From positions 1 to 9,554 of the forward strand of contig CAKZMS010000435.1 of assembly GCA_937128785.1 (NCBI GenBank): DNA of 9,554 nt, in the 5' to 3' direction. Below the pieces are notes generated by a model that searched no databases, was not told the origin of the DNA, and worked only from the letters and a program-made list of their open reading frames with translations. Within the stretch, counting starts at the first letter, position 1. Every line of letters begins with the position of its first letter. Positions 1 to 6,772 of the stretch are shown one piece after another. Origin of the DNA: an uncultured Opitutaceae bacterium (GTDB lineage: Bacteria; Verrucomicrobiota; Verrucomicrobiia; Opitutales; Opitutaceae). A program made the translations under genes and the position numbers.

Positions 1-1
1 G

Positions 2-130
2 ATCTACGGCGCGGTTTATCGGGCGTTTGCGGAGCACGGCGTGGAGATCCCGTTTCCCCAGCGCGACCTCTACATCAAAGAGATGCCCCGGGGCGGGACG
101 CCGCGTTCGGACGATGCCGCCGAGGCCTGA
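2..130 (+). CDS. MscS-family mechanosensitive channel, C-terminal end (partial)
   Basis: This is the 3' end of a gene that begins left of the window; the open frame runs from base 2 to the TGA at 128-130, giving 42 residues. The stretch with AFAEHGVEIPFPQRDLYI is the well-known end of the cytoplasmic alpha/beta domain of MscS-type channels, where family members read roughly 'gIeIPFPQrd-h-'. Such proteins are inner-membrane channels that open under membrane tension and release solutes during hypo-osmotic shock. After this motif there is a short hydrophilic tail rich in Gly, Asp and Ala. The membrane helices and pore are outside the window, so the subfamily and total length cannot be judged. 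The gene converges with the hydrolase gene, with 29 bases between the stop codons. Confidence 0.8.
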   Translation: MYGAVYRAFAEHGVEIPFPQRDLYIKEMPRGGTPRSDDAAEA

Positions 131-159
131 GCCGAGGGCGTTGGCTTCGGCTGGCGCGC

Positions 160-1044
160 TCAGTTTCCGAGGGTGGCGTTAAAGAATTCGACGATCCGAT
201 CCATGGTATCCGAGGGCCCCCGATGCCCGCCGAATACACTCATATAAAGTTGTGATGAGACGCCGGCGTTGATCGCGGCCGCTTGCATGTTTTGAGACTG
301 ATGCCACGGCACGGTCTCGTCGTCGCGAGCATGAATCAGGAGCAGGGGAGGGGTTTCGCCATCCAGTTGGTGTTGGGCGGAAGCGAGCAGCCATTGGCTG
401 TTTTTTGATTCGAACGGCGCTCCGATCCACCGGCTGTTGGTGCCTTGCCGGCGCTCGAGCTCATTTTGCAAAGCGCGCTGTTCGGTGATTTCGTAGCGCG
501 CGATGAAATCGTAGACCCCGGCAATGCCGGCGGCGGCTTGGAGGGTGTGGGAGTGGCCCTGATGTTCATCGCCGGATGGGTGGTTTGGATCGTCTCCCGT
601 GGTGGCCAGGAGCAACGTGATGGTGGCGCCGGCGGAGCGGCCCATGGCGCCAATGCGGTCCGGGTCGATGCCGTGCTCTTTGCTGATTTCACGTACAAAG
701 CGCACGGCGGTTTTGGCGTCTGAGATGGTTTCCCGAATCGTGTGATTCGACAGGCCCCGGTAGCCAAGCAGCGCGGCGGCGAATCCGTGGCGAGCCAGTT
801 CCTCGGCAAACGGCCGGAACTTCTGACCGGTCTGCGCATTAAACCCGCCGCCCTGAATCACCATGACACAGGGCACCGCTTGATCAGATGAAGACGGAAG
901 AAAGAGGTCCAATTCGCAAATCTCATCCGCTTGGGAATGCCGTAGGTCGGGAAAGACGACAAAGGCGTCCTCAGTTTCGGCACGGACGGTTGCGGCAAGA
1001 AGAATCGGGGCGAAGCCGATGGCGAGAAGTGGGGGGCATCTCAT
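160..1044 (-). CDS. Secreted alpha/beta-hydrolase (esterase / dienelactone-hydrolase-like)
   Basis: A 294-residue serine hydrolase, probably exported and acting on an ester substrate; the substrate cannot be told. The frame is open up to 1122, but I start at the ATG at 1042-1044 because the next residues form a signal peptide (MRCPPLLAIGF..., likely cleaved after VRA at 20-22), whereas the 26 residues upstream are not signal-like. An AGGGG stretch lies about 10 bases upstream. Numbering from this start: strand plus oxyanion loop VIQGGGF at 62-68, nucleophile elbow GRSAG with Ser137, acid Asp242 in ARDDETVP, and His274 in FGGHRGP. Together these form a complete triad in the order of BD-FAE/acetyl-esterase-like enzymes. 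The oxyanion motif has Gln where HGGG is usual. A His/Asp-rich loop (about 151-166) follows the nucleophile helix. It is monocistronic, converging with the MscS gene and diverging from the cytochrome gene. The fold is certain; the precise function is open. Confidence 0.85.
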   Translation of the reverse strand: MRCPPLLAIGFAPILLAATVRAETEDAFVVFPDLRHSQADEICELDLFLPSSSDQAVPCVMVIQGGGFNAQTGQKFRPFAEELARHGFAAALLGYRGLSNHTIRETISDAKTAVRFVREISKEHGIDPDRIGAMGRSAGATITLLLATTGDDPNHPSGDEHQGHSHTLQAAAGIAGVYDFIARYEITEQRALQNELERRQGTNSRWIGAPFESKNSQWLLASAQHQLDGETPPLLLIHARDDETVPWHQSQNMQAAAINAGVSSQLYMSVFGGHRGPSDTMDRIVEFFNATLGN

Positions 1045-1231
1045 CTCATCGCTACCCCTAGGGCAGTCAGCTGTCTTGTTCGAATCTAATCCCCATTCCA
1101 ACAGAGGACCAGCGAGGGACAAGAAATGCAGAGCTGCCGGTGCCAGACTGTAGTAGGCTAGAGCGTCGGAAAATCAGTGTCGTCCGCGCGGGCGCACGCA
1201 GCGTTCTCGCGAGGGCGGTTCACCCAACCCC

Positions 1232-1236
1232 AGGAG
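1232..1236 (+). promoter_or_regulatory. Shine-Dalgarno AGGAG of the cytochrome c gene
   Basis: AGGAG lies 10 bases before the ATG at 1247. It is the clearest ribosome binding site in the window and fixes the start of the lipoprotein cytochrome. I see no convincing -35/-10 pair in the 200-base divergent spacer between 1045 and 1246. Confidence 0.7.
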
Positions 1237-1246
1237 AAGCGCTGTC

Positions 1247-1699
1247 ATGAAAACAACACCCCCGTTAACCGCCCTCGGTCTCAGCATGGTCCTCATGTTG
1301 ACTTCGGGATGCGCGCCCACCGAAAAATCAACCCGCGGATTTGTCTTCCCCGAAGGCGATGTTGCCCGGGGCAAGGCCACGTTTGTGGAGCTAAAGTGCA
1401 CCGAATGTCACCAAGTGCATGACGTGATGGGCCTGCCGAAACCTGACCTGCCTTCCGGCAAGGTGATCCTGCTGGGGGGCGAAGTCCGCACCACCAAGAC
1501 CTACGGCGATCTGCTCACCGCCATTATTCATCCGTCAAAGGACGTGACGGCCAAGGCCGCGGATCACTCCCGATCAGAAGAAACCATGCCCATGGTGAAT
1601 GATGTGATGACGGTGCAACAGATGCTGGATCTGGTGACCTTCCTTTCCCCGCAATACGAGAAACTGGAACCGCTCCACCACGATCCGTTCATGCCGTAG
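1247..1699 (+). CDS. Lipoprotein c-type cytochrome (monohaem)
   Basis: A 150-residue electron-transfer protein. The N-terminus is a lipoprotein signal peptide with the lipobox LTSGC, so Cys22 should be lipidated and the protein held at the periplasmic face of a membrane. One haem-binding CxxCH motif is present (CTECH, 51-55). HPSKDV at 95-100 and MPMV at 114-117 match the class I cytochrome pattern in which a downstream Met is the sixth haem ligand; Met114 or Met116 is the candidate. The helix VQQMLDLVTFLSPQY at 123-137 is the usual C-terminal helix. This resembles the small haem domain often found alone or fused to dehydrogenases in environmental bacteria. The start is supported by a strong AGGAG. 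No oxidase or dehydrogenase gene lies beside it, so its redox partner is unknown. It is monocistronic and converges with the minus-strand sufE-tatD run. Confidence 0.88.
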   Translation: MKTTPPLTALGLSMVLMLTSGCAPTEKSTRGFVFPEGDVARGKATFVELKCTECHQVHDVMGLPKPDLPSGKVILLGGEVRTTKTYGDLLTAIIHPSKDVTAKAADHSRSEETMPMVNDVMTVQQMLDLVTFLSPQYEKLEPLHHDPFMP

Positions 1700-1800
1700 G
1701 CGGGGTGGGGTGGATCAAGACGAGATGAACCAAAGGACTGCCACGGGCCGACCGAGGCGCTCAGGCTCAGCCGTCGAGGAAGAGAAAGGAGGAAGGATCC

Positions 1801-1827
1801 GCCTTTGCCGAGGCTGCGGCAGAAAGG
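1801..1827 (-). terminator. Possible hairpin terminator after the small minus-strand gene
   Basis: CCTTT-GCCG at 1802-1810 can pair with CGGC-AAAGG at 1817-1827, leaving a six-base loop and a two-base bulge (1821-1822). It begins six bases beyond the TAA of the 65-residue gene. In minus-strand RNA it would be followed by a pyrimidine-rich stretch rather than a clean U run, so termination efficiency is doubtful. It also lies between convergent genes, which is where a terminator is expected. Confidence 0.3.
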
Positions 1828-1832
1828 GCCGC

Positions 1833-2030
1833 TTAGGTGGTCTCTGCTTGGAGCAGGGCGCGGCCCTTGGCCGTCAGGTCTTCGATGCTGATCTCGCCTT
1901 GGTCGGCTTTGGCGAGGTGGGCCTTTGGGGCTTGGTAGTCTTGGTTGACCACGCCGGCGCGGGGTTGGAGCAGGCGCCAGGCTTTGCGAGGCTCCACGTT
2001 GAAGAGCACCATCTGGCAGGATATCCTCAT
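1833..2030 (-). CDS. Small conserved-looking protein of unknown function, coupled to tatD
   Basis: I do not recognise this 65-residue protein. Its ATG (2028-2030) overlaps the TGA of the tatD-like gene as ATGA, a classic sign of translational coupling. An alternative start is Met7 at 2010-2012, which has GAGGA about 12 bases upstream. Codon choice is strongly coding-like (mostly CTC/CTG, GCC, GTG/GTC, GAC, ATC), unlike the overlapping frames. The product is soluble and Cys-poor. It has a compact N-terminal half, with EPRKAWRLLQPRAGVVNQDY at about 13-32, and a charged helical C-terminal half (IEDLTAKGRALLQ). There is no membrane segment, signal peptide or known motif. It is the last gene of the sufE-tatD run. 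Being real is likely; its function is unknown. Confidence 0.65.
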   Translation of the reverse strand: MRISCQMVLFNVEPRKAWRLLQPRAGVVNQDYQAPKAHLAKADQGEISIEDLTAKGRALLQAETT

Positions 2031-2863
2031 CGAGATACAAGCCGCGCGAAGTTCTTAGCGACGGTTTCCTCGAGGACAGTGGGGTCGATTCCGCGTAAAA
2101 TCGCCAAATCGGCGTAGGCTTGGGCGAGGTTGGCGGGATGATTGGTCATCCAGTCGTTCGGGTCGCCGGGCCAGGGGTAGCGCGGATGGGGCGGCGCCAT
2201 CGCGGGAGCGTCAGTCTCGACCAGCAGGCGGTCCAAGGGAATAGCTTGAAACGACTTCCGCTGGCGGGTTTTGCGGGGATCAATGTGTCCCGTGCTGTAG
2301 GAGAAGTAGGCACCCATTTCGACGAATTGGGGCACCATTTCCGGGGAGCCGCCATAGGCATGGAGCAGGAAACCGGTCTTGGGCACCGGGGTGTCCTTGA
2401 GCACCTCCCAAAGTGGCCCCCAGGCGCGCAGGACGTGGATCGATGCGGCGCGATTGTGGTCGGCGGCCCAGCGCAGCTGCCAGCGGAAGACCTCGGCCTG
2501 TTCTTCGATCGAGGCGGTTTTGAGGGCGGCAAAAGCCGGGGCCTTGGCGCGGGCTGGTTCGAGAATCCAACGGTCGAGCCCGATCTCACCGACGAGGGCG
2601 CGGGGATGGGACTCAAGCCGGTGGATAAATTTGAGCTGCCAATCGGCAGGGCGGGTGGCGACGTCCCACGGATGGATGCCGAAGGAGGGGATGACCCAAG
2701 GATGAGCGGCGGCGAGGGTGTCGACGGCATCCCAGTCCTCGTCCGGATGGGTGCCATTCACAATGGCGCCTCCGATCTTGATGGCCTCAAGCTCTGTCGC
2801 CATCTGCGCCCAATGGGGACTCAGTTCCTCGAATTGGTAGTGGCAGTGGGCGTCGAAGAGCAT
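2027..2863 (-). CDS. TatD-family metal-dependent hydrolase (putative deoxyribonuclease)
   Basis: A 278-residue TIM-barrel amidohydrolase-type protein. I start it at the ATG at 2861-2863 (MLFDAHCHYQF). The frame is open further upstream, but those residues are a Pro/Ser-rich stretch lying over the end of sufE. From this start the metal ligands fall in family order: His6 and His8 (DAHCH), Glu93 (VGEIGLD), His143 (SIHVL), His168 (LLHAYGG) and Asp218 (ETDAP). The end (VAKNFARLVSR) is also typical. Relatives are cytoplasmic 3'-5' DNA exonucleases or quality-control nucleases, but for many members the true substrate is unsettled. The gene starts 19 bases after the sufE stop with no evident Shine-Dalgarno sequence, so translation may depend on ribosomes finishing sufE. 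Its stop overlaps the next small gene by ATGA. Confidence 0.9.
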   Translation of the reverse strand: MLFDAHCHYQFEELSPHWAQMATELEAIKIGGAIVNGTHPDEDWDAVDTLAAAHPWVIPSFGIHPWDVATRPADWQLKFIHRLESHPRALVGEIGLDRWILEPARAKAPAFAALKTASIEEQAEVFRWQLRWAADHNRAASIHVLRAWGPLWEVLKDTPVPKTGFLLHAYGGSPEMVPQFVEMGAYFSYSTGHIDPRKTRQRKSFQAIPLDRLLVETDAPAMAPPHPRYPWPGDPNDWMTNHPANLAQAYADLAILRGIDPTVLEETVAKNFARLVSR

Positions 2864-2882
2864 CGGTGGAGGAGGCCGTGAA

Positions 2883-3293
2883 TCAAACGGCGCCGGTGGC
2901 GAGGGCGGCGATCCGTTCGCGGACCGCGGCGAGGCCATTGATGCGGGTGGGCGTGAGGTTTTGGGTCACGCCGAGTTTGGCCAAGACGGTCGTGGAGGCG
3001 GTGGCGGCTTCCTGCGTGGAGACATCGCTGAAGGCGCGGCAGAGCAAATGGACCAGGGCGCGCACCAGGGGAGAATCGCAATCGGACTGGAACGTCCAGT
3101 GGTCGCCATCCTGCGCGGCAGTTAGCCAAACCTTGGAAGTGCAGCCGGGCACGTGGTTTTTATCCGTGCGCTCCGCTTCGGGGAAATGCGGCAGATGGCG
3201 GGTGGAATCCACGATGGCCCCGAGGCGTTCCTGGGGGTTTTCGATAAACAGGTAGTCGTCGAGAATGAGCTGTTCGTTTTCGGCTACGGTCAT
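2883..3293 (-). CDS. sufE: SufE-family cysteine desulfuration protein
   Basis: A 136-residue sulfur-transfer protein. SufE takes persulfide sulfur from a SufS-type cysteine desulfurase and passes it to the Fe-S cluster scaffold. The start at 3291-3293 gives MTVAENEQLILDDYLFIENP, a normal SufE N-terminus, and the length matches E. coli SufE (138). The catalytic loop HVPGCTSKVWL places the acceptor cysteine at Cys51, the same number as in E. coli. The segment DSPLVRALVHLLCRAFSD is the expected helix after the central sheet. The open frame continues 82 residues upstream, but that part lies across the start of the divergent TPR gene and looks non-coding. No sufS, sufBCD or csdA is present in the window, so its desulfurase partner is elsewhere. 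It is first in a minus-strand run with the TatD-like and small genes. The ribosome binding site is weak. Confidence 0.92.
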   Translation of the reverse strand: MTVAENEQLILDDYLFIENPQERLGAIVDSTRHLPHFPEAERTDKNHVPGCTSKVWLTAAQDGDHWTFQSDCDSPLVRALVHLLCRAFSDVSTQEAATASTTVLAKLGVTQNLTPTRINGLAAVRERIAALATGAV

Positions 3294-3376
3294 GTTGGTC
3301 GGTCGAGCCTGCCTGATGGCCGCGGGGGTCGTCAAAACGAGAACTCGATCGGGGCAAGCCGCCGGACTTGCCACTT

Positions 3377-3381
3377 GAGGG
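3377..3381 (+). promoter_or_regulatory. Shine-Dalgarno GAGGG deciding the start of the TPR gene
   Basis: GAGGG is nine bases before the ATG at 3391. The alternative in-frame ATG at 3403 has only GGG at a short distance, so 3391 is preferred. The choice changes only four residues of the signal-peptide n-region. Confidence 0.5.
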
Positions 3382-3390
3382 TGGCGCGGC

Positions 3391-6018
3391 ATGTTCGGGT
3401 CGATGTCTAGACGCCCGGGTGCGGTTATATTTTGTTTGATTGGCGCGATGCTGAGCTCGTTGGCCCCGGGCCAGACTGGCAGCGGGACGGCTCCTTTGAT
3501 GGCGGGCGCGGTGGTTGCCGAGGGCGAAGGCAGCACCATCGCCTCGGAAGGCGCGGCCCGGCGCGCGATGGAGTTGGGCTTCTCATCGGTAGCGGTGGGG
3601 CTTTGGCAGGACCTGTTGGCCGGAACGTCCGATCCGGCGGAGCGGGATGAGTTGTTGCGGCATCTGGTGATTGCGCAGTTGGAAGCAGGGGACGCTCCGG
3701 CCGCGATGGATTCCCTGGGGGAGATGAGTGATCCCGACCCGGCACCGGTGCGGCTGCGGCGCGGTCTGGTGGAGGCGAGTTTGGAGAATTTCGCGGCGGC
3801 GCGGGCGACCTTGGCGGAAGTCGAGCCGGAGGCACTCCCGTCCGACGAAATCTCCTGGTATCATTATCTGGCCGGCACGTTGGCGGATGAACGGGGTGAT
3901 GCGGCGGCGGCGCAGGAGAATTTTCGGGCGGCGATCGAAGCGGCTACCTCCAGTTTGCAGCGGGCTCGATTTGAGCTGGCGGATCTGCGTTCACAGTGGC
4001 GGGAGTCGGAACCGACGGAGGGGCAGTTGGCGCAACTGCGGCAGCGGATGGAGTCCTATGCTGGTGAGCAGGTGGGGTTCGATGCGGCCAAGCGTTATGC
4101 AGCGGTCTTGGCGTCGCTGGGCCGGGGACCGGAAGCCGTGACGTTTCTGCAGAACCAGTTGCTGACATTGCCGCCCGCGGAACGCGCCTTGCAGGACGAC
4201 CTGAGACTGTTGCTCGGCGTGATCGCGGGAGCCACGGACGGGGTGGGTCGAAACGCCCTGCTAAGGCTGCTGCAGGATGGTCAGGATCGCTCAAAACAGC
4301 GCATCGCCCTTCGGATGCTTGCCCAGGGTTCGACCTCCGACGTCGCGCGGGCGCAACTGCGTCAACAACTTGACCAGCTTTTGGCCGGGCCGACCCAGCA
4401 TCCCATCGAACAAGACCTTATTTTGTTCCGCGCCCAGTTGGCCACGGATTCGGATGATGCGACGCGAGATGCCCTGGCCCTGCTGGAGAGGTTTCCCGCG
4501 TCGGATCTGCGGACGGCGGCGCTGGGTATTCTCGTGAATGCCGCCTGGGAGGGGGCCCGTTACCGGGCGGCGGCGGGTTACGCGGCGCAGGCCCGGCGAG
4601 AGCTGGCAGGTGCTGCCCCCGAGATTCGCGCTGAACTCGGTGTGCTCCAAGCGGAGGCGTTTTTCCGGGGAGGGGATTTTCGCAGTGCGGCGGATGCCTA
4701 CGCTGCGGCGTTGGACGAACCGGTAGCGGGGGTGGCACCGGGTGATTTGGTGTTTCAGGAAATTCTGGCGCGCGTGCGAGACGGCCAACTGGAGGCGGCG
4801 GCCAATCGCATAGACCTCCTGGCGGCGGACGACCGGCTGGACTCACAGAACCGCTGGCAGGCGGAGTGGAATCTGGCGCGGGCCCTGCAGGCGGATGGGC
4901 AGGAAGCGGCCGCCTACGCCCGGGTCAACCGGGTCATGGCCGAGCAAGCCGAAACCGAATCGCTGCCGCCGGATCTGGCCGTGCGCATGGCGTGGTTGCA
5001 GGCGCGGCTGGCGTTGGATGCCGGGGAGCCACAGCGCACCCTTGATCTGGCCCCGCAACTGGGGGAACGCCTCGGTTCCATCGATCCGATTCTAGGCGAT
5101 GAGGTCGCCTCTTCGGTGCGCCTACTGGAAGCGGAGGCCCACTTCGCCCTCGATCAATCCGAGGAAGCGCTGGCGGTGTTGCAGGGTTTGCGGGAGGCCT
5201 ACCCGGATTCGGACGCGGCGGTATTTTCCTTCATCGAAGAAGCGGGAGCGGAAGCGGAGCAGGGGCAATTGGTGCGGGCCCAGCAGTTGTTGGCCGAGCT
5301 GATTCTGGAGTATCCGGATAATCGATACGCGCCTTACGCGCTCTACCAGTCGGCCCTGTTGGCGGAAAGCCGGCGGGAGGAGACCTACCTGCGGGAGGCG
5401 ATCACCAAAATCGAGCAGTTGGTCACTGACTATCCTGACAGCGAGTTGGTATTTTACGCCCGCTTCAAACAGGGCGATCTGCTGCGCAAGATGGGGCAGT
5501 GGGAGCCGGCCCGGCAGGTCTACGAATTGATTATCCGGGATTTCCCGCAACATCAGGATATTTGGGCGGCGCAGATGGCCTTGGCCGACAGCCTGGCGGC
5601 GCAGGCCGGCTCGGACGCTTCCCTCCAAGACAGTGCGGCGGCGATCTACGAACGGATGCGGGATGTGGCTTCGGCACCCGTGGAATTGCGGATTGAGGCA
5701 GGTTTCAAGGCCGGCAATGCCCTGGCGCGGCGTGATCGGCTGGATCGCGCGGCGGAGACCTGGTGGCAGGTGGTGGATGAGTTTTTGGTGCAGAATCCCG
5801 GTGCGGCCAATTTGGGCACCCGGGGACGCTATTGGTTGGCGCGGATCTTGGCGCAGTTGGGCGAGACGCTGGAGCAGCAGGAAAACCTGGCGGAAGCGCG
5901 GCGGGCTTACGATATGATGTTGCAGTGGGGCCTGCCCGAGAGGGACTGGGCACAGGCGCAGTTGACGAGACTGGGTGAAGCGGTGATGCCGGACGAGGTG
6001 CCCGGCGTTGACGAATAA
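3391..6018 (+). CDS. Large exported tetratricopeptide-repeat protein, first gene of ExbB/ExbD-type operon
   Basis: An 875-residue alpha-helical repeat protein. Residues 1-27 form a signal peptide with a twin-Arg n-region, the hydrophobic core AVIFCLIGAMLSSLA and likely cleavage near PGQ, so it is probably periplasmic or outer-membrane associated. No lipobox is seen. Most of the chain consists of Ala/Leu/Glu/Arg-rich paired helices. The clearest TPR units are near 410-445 (helices around FRGGDFRSAADAYAAAL), 575-605, 610-645 (ending ILEYPDN), 665-685 (VTDYPDS) and 688-725 (ARFKQGDLLRKMGQWEPARQ). These unit ends of the YPDS type are like the TPR_6 repeats of CpoB/YbgF and BamD. No catalytic motif is visible. 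It is followed after 28 bases by the ExbB-like gene, which suggests a scaffold or cargo-binding role for that motor. This is an inference from position; CpoB is known to work with Tol-Pal. The N-terminal 400 residues have only weak repeats. Confidence 0.8.
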   Translation: MFGSMSRRPGAVIFCLIGAMLSSLAPGQTGSGTAPLMAGAVVAEGEGSTIASEGAARRAMELGFSSVAVGLWQDLLAGTSDPAERDELLRHLVIAQLEAGDAPAAMDSLGEMSDPDPAPVRLRRGLVEASLENFAAARATLAEVEPEALPSDEISWYHYLAGTLADERGDAAAAQENFRAAIEAATSSLQRARFELADLRSQWRESEPTEGQLAQLRQRMESYAGEQVGFDAAKRYAAVLASLGRGPEAVTFLQNQLLTLPPAERALQDDLRLLLGVIAGATDGVGRNALLRLLQDGQDRSKQRIALRMLAQGSTSDVARAQLRQQLDQLLAGPTQHPIEQDLILFRAQLATDSDDATRDALALLERFPASDLRTAALGILVNAAWEGARYRAAAGYAAQARRELAGAAPEIRAELGVLQAEAFFRGGDFRSAADAYAAALDEPVAGVAPGDLVFQEILARVRDGQLEAAANRIDLLAADDRLDSQNRWQAEWNLARALQADGQEAAAYARVNRVMAEQAETESLPPDLAVRMAWLQARLALDAGEPQRTLDLAPQLGERLGSIDPILGDEVASSVRLLEAEAHFALDQSEEALAVLQGLREAYPDSDAAVFSFIEEAGAEAEQGQLVRAQQLLAELILEYPDNRYAPYALYQSALLAESRREETYLREAITKIEQLVTDYPDSELVFYARFKQGDLLRKMGQWEPARQVYELIIRDFPQHQDIWAAQMALADSLAAQAGSDASLQDSAAAIYERMRDVASAPVELRIEAGFKAGNALARRDRLDRAAETWWQVVDEFLVQNPGAANLGTRGRYWLARILAQLGETLEQQENLAEARRAYDMMLQWGLPERDWAQAQLTRLGEAVMPDEVPGVDE

Positions 6019-6046
6019 TACCGGGAGGCCTCAAACAAGGTGATCC

Positions 6047-6772
6047 ATGGAAGTGTTTAATTTCAGTCTAGTGGCCCAGGGCGGCGCCATGATGATCGTC
6101 CTGGTGGTCATGGCGATCACGGGATTGGTGTTGTTCGTGGAGCGGTCGTTATTCCTCCACCGGGGGCAGATCCGTTCGACGGCCTTTCTGGACGGCATCA
6201 AAAACATTCTGGCACGGCGGCGCGTGATTGAGGCCCTTACCGTGTGCGAAGAAACGCCGGGTCCCGTGGCGGCGGTGGTCAAGGCGGCTCTGCTCAATGC
6301 GCGCGCTGAACCCGACCGGATGCGTTTTGCGGTGCAGGAAGCGGGCATCGTGGAGATCCCTGCGCTCGAGCGTCGTCTCGGGTCCATTGCGGCCATAGCC
6401 CAGATCGCGCCTCTGGTGGGATTGCTGGGCACCCTCCTCGGCATGGCTTCGACTTTTCACGCCTTCATGAGTGGAGGAGCCGAATACGCGACGGCCCGAG
6501 CCTTGTCCGATGGCATGTGGCAGGCGCTACTCGTCAGTATAGGCGGCCTGACAATCGCAATTCCGGCGCATTTGGGTTATCATTTCCTCAGTGGCCGGGT
6601 TCGGGCGATCGTGCGGGCCGTCGAATGGGCGGGTAACGAGATCATGCGTTATCTCCAGCTGGAGTATCAGGCGGAAGAATCGGGCGGCGAGGGTGCCGAC
6701 TCCGGGGCCAGCGACGAAACCGAGTCTGATTCGGACGATGACGGTTCTGCGCCGGAGGAAGATGCGCGATGA
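6047..6772 (+). CDS. MotA/TolQ/ExbB-family proton channel protein
   Basis: A 241-residue inner-membrane subunit of a proton-driven motor of the ExbB/TolQ type. Three membrane helices are visible, at about 13-31, 112-138 and 158-180, with a cytoplasmic domain between the first two, as in the family. The signature APLVGLLGTLLGMASTF (121-137) and the third-helix pattern MWQALLVSIGGLTIAIPA (157-174) identify it. Compared with my recollection of E. coli ExbB, the TM3 Glu176 and Thr181 positions are Gln159 and Ser164, while the TM2 Thr of the GT motif is kept (Thr129). An unusual C-terminal tail (207-241) carries 14 acidic residues plus Ser/Gly. AAGGTGA lies just before the ATG. The stop overlaps the next start as ATGA, so stoichiometric coupled translation with the ExbD-like subunit is likely. 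ExbB and TolQ cannot be told apart here. Confidence 0.9.
   Translation: MEVFNFSLVAQGGAMMIVLVVMAITGLVLFVERSLFLHRGQIRSTAFLDGIKNILARRRVIEALTVCEETPGPVAAVVKAALLNARAEPDRMRFAVQEAGIVEIPALERRLGSIAAIAQIAPLVGLLGTLLGMASTFHAFMSGGAEYATARALSDGMWQALLVSIGGLTIAIPAHLGYHFLSGRVRAIVRAVEWAGNEIMRYLQLEYQAEESGGEGADSGASDETESDSDDDGSAPEEDAR

Noticed and set aside
131..151. GCCGA...TCGGC inverted repeat between the convergent MscS and hydrolase genes
   Set aside because: Only five pairs with an 11-base loop and no T run on either side; too weak to call a terminator in GC-rich DNA.
1045..1122. Upstream start of the secreted hydrolase at 1122
   Set aside because: The added residues are hydrophilic and would bury the signal peptide that begins at 1044.
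2120..2881. Long plus-strand open frame (253 codons) opposite the TatD-family gene
   Set aside because: It is a GC-rich antisense shadow. The minus-strand product has every TatD metal ligand in order.
2864..2938. N-terminal extension of the TatD-like protein to an upstream ATG
   Set aside because: The 25 extra residues are Pro/Ser-rich and overlap the end of sufE. MLFDAHCH is the normal family start.
3420..3440. AT-rich patch with TATAAC-like hexamer on the minus strand, possible sufE promoter
   Set aside because: No matching -35 is found at 16-18 bases, and the patch encodes the hydrophobic core of the TPR protein's signal peptide, which explains the composition.
3294..3539. Extension of SufE by 82 residues upstream
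   Set aside because: It would cross the start of the divergent TPR gene, and its sequence is unlike SufE. The shorter start gives the usual length and puts the catalytic Cys at 51.
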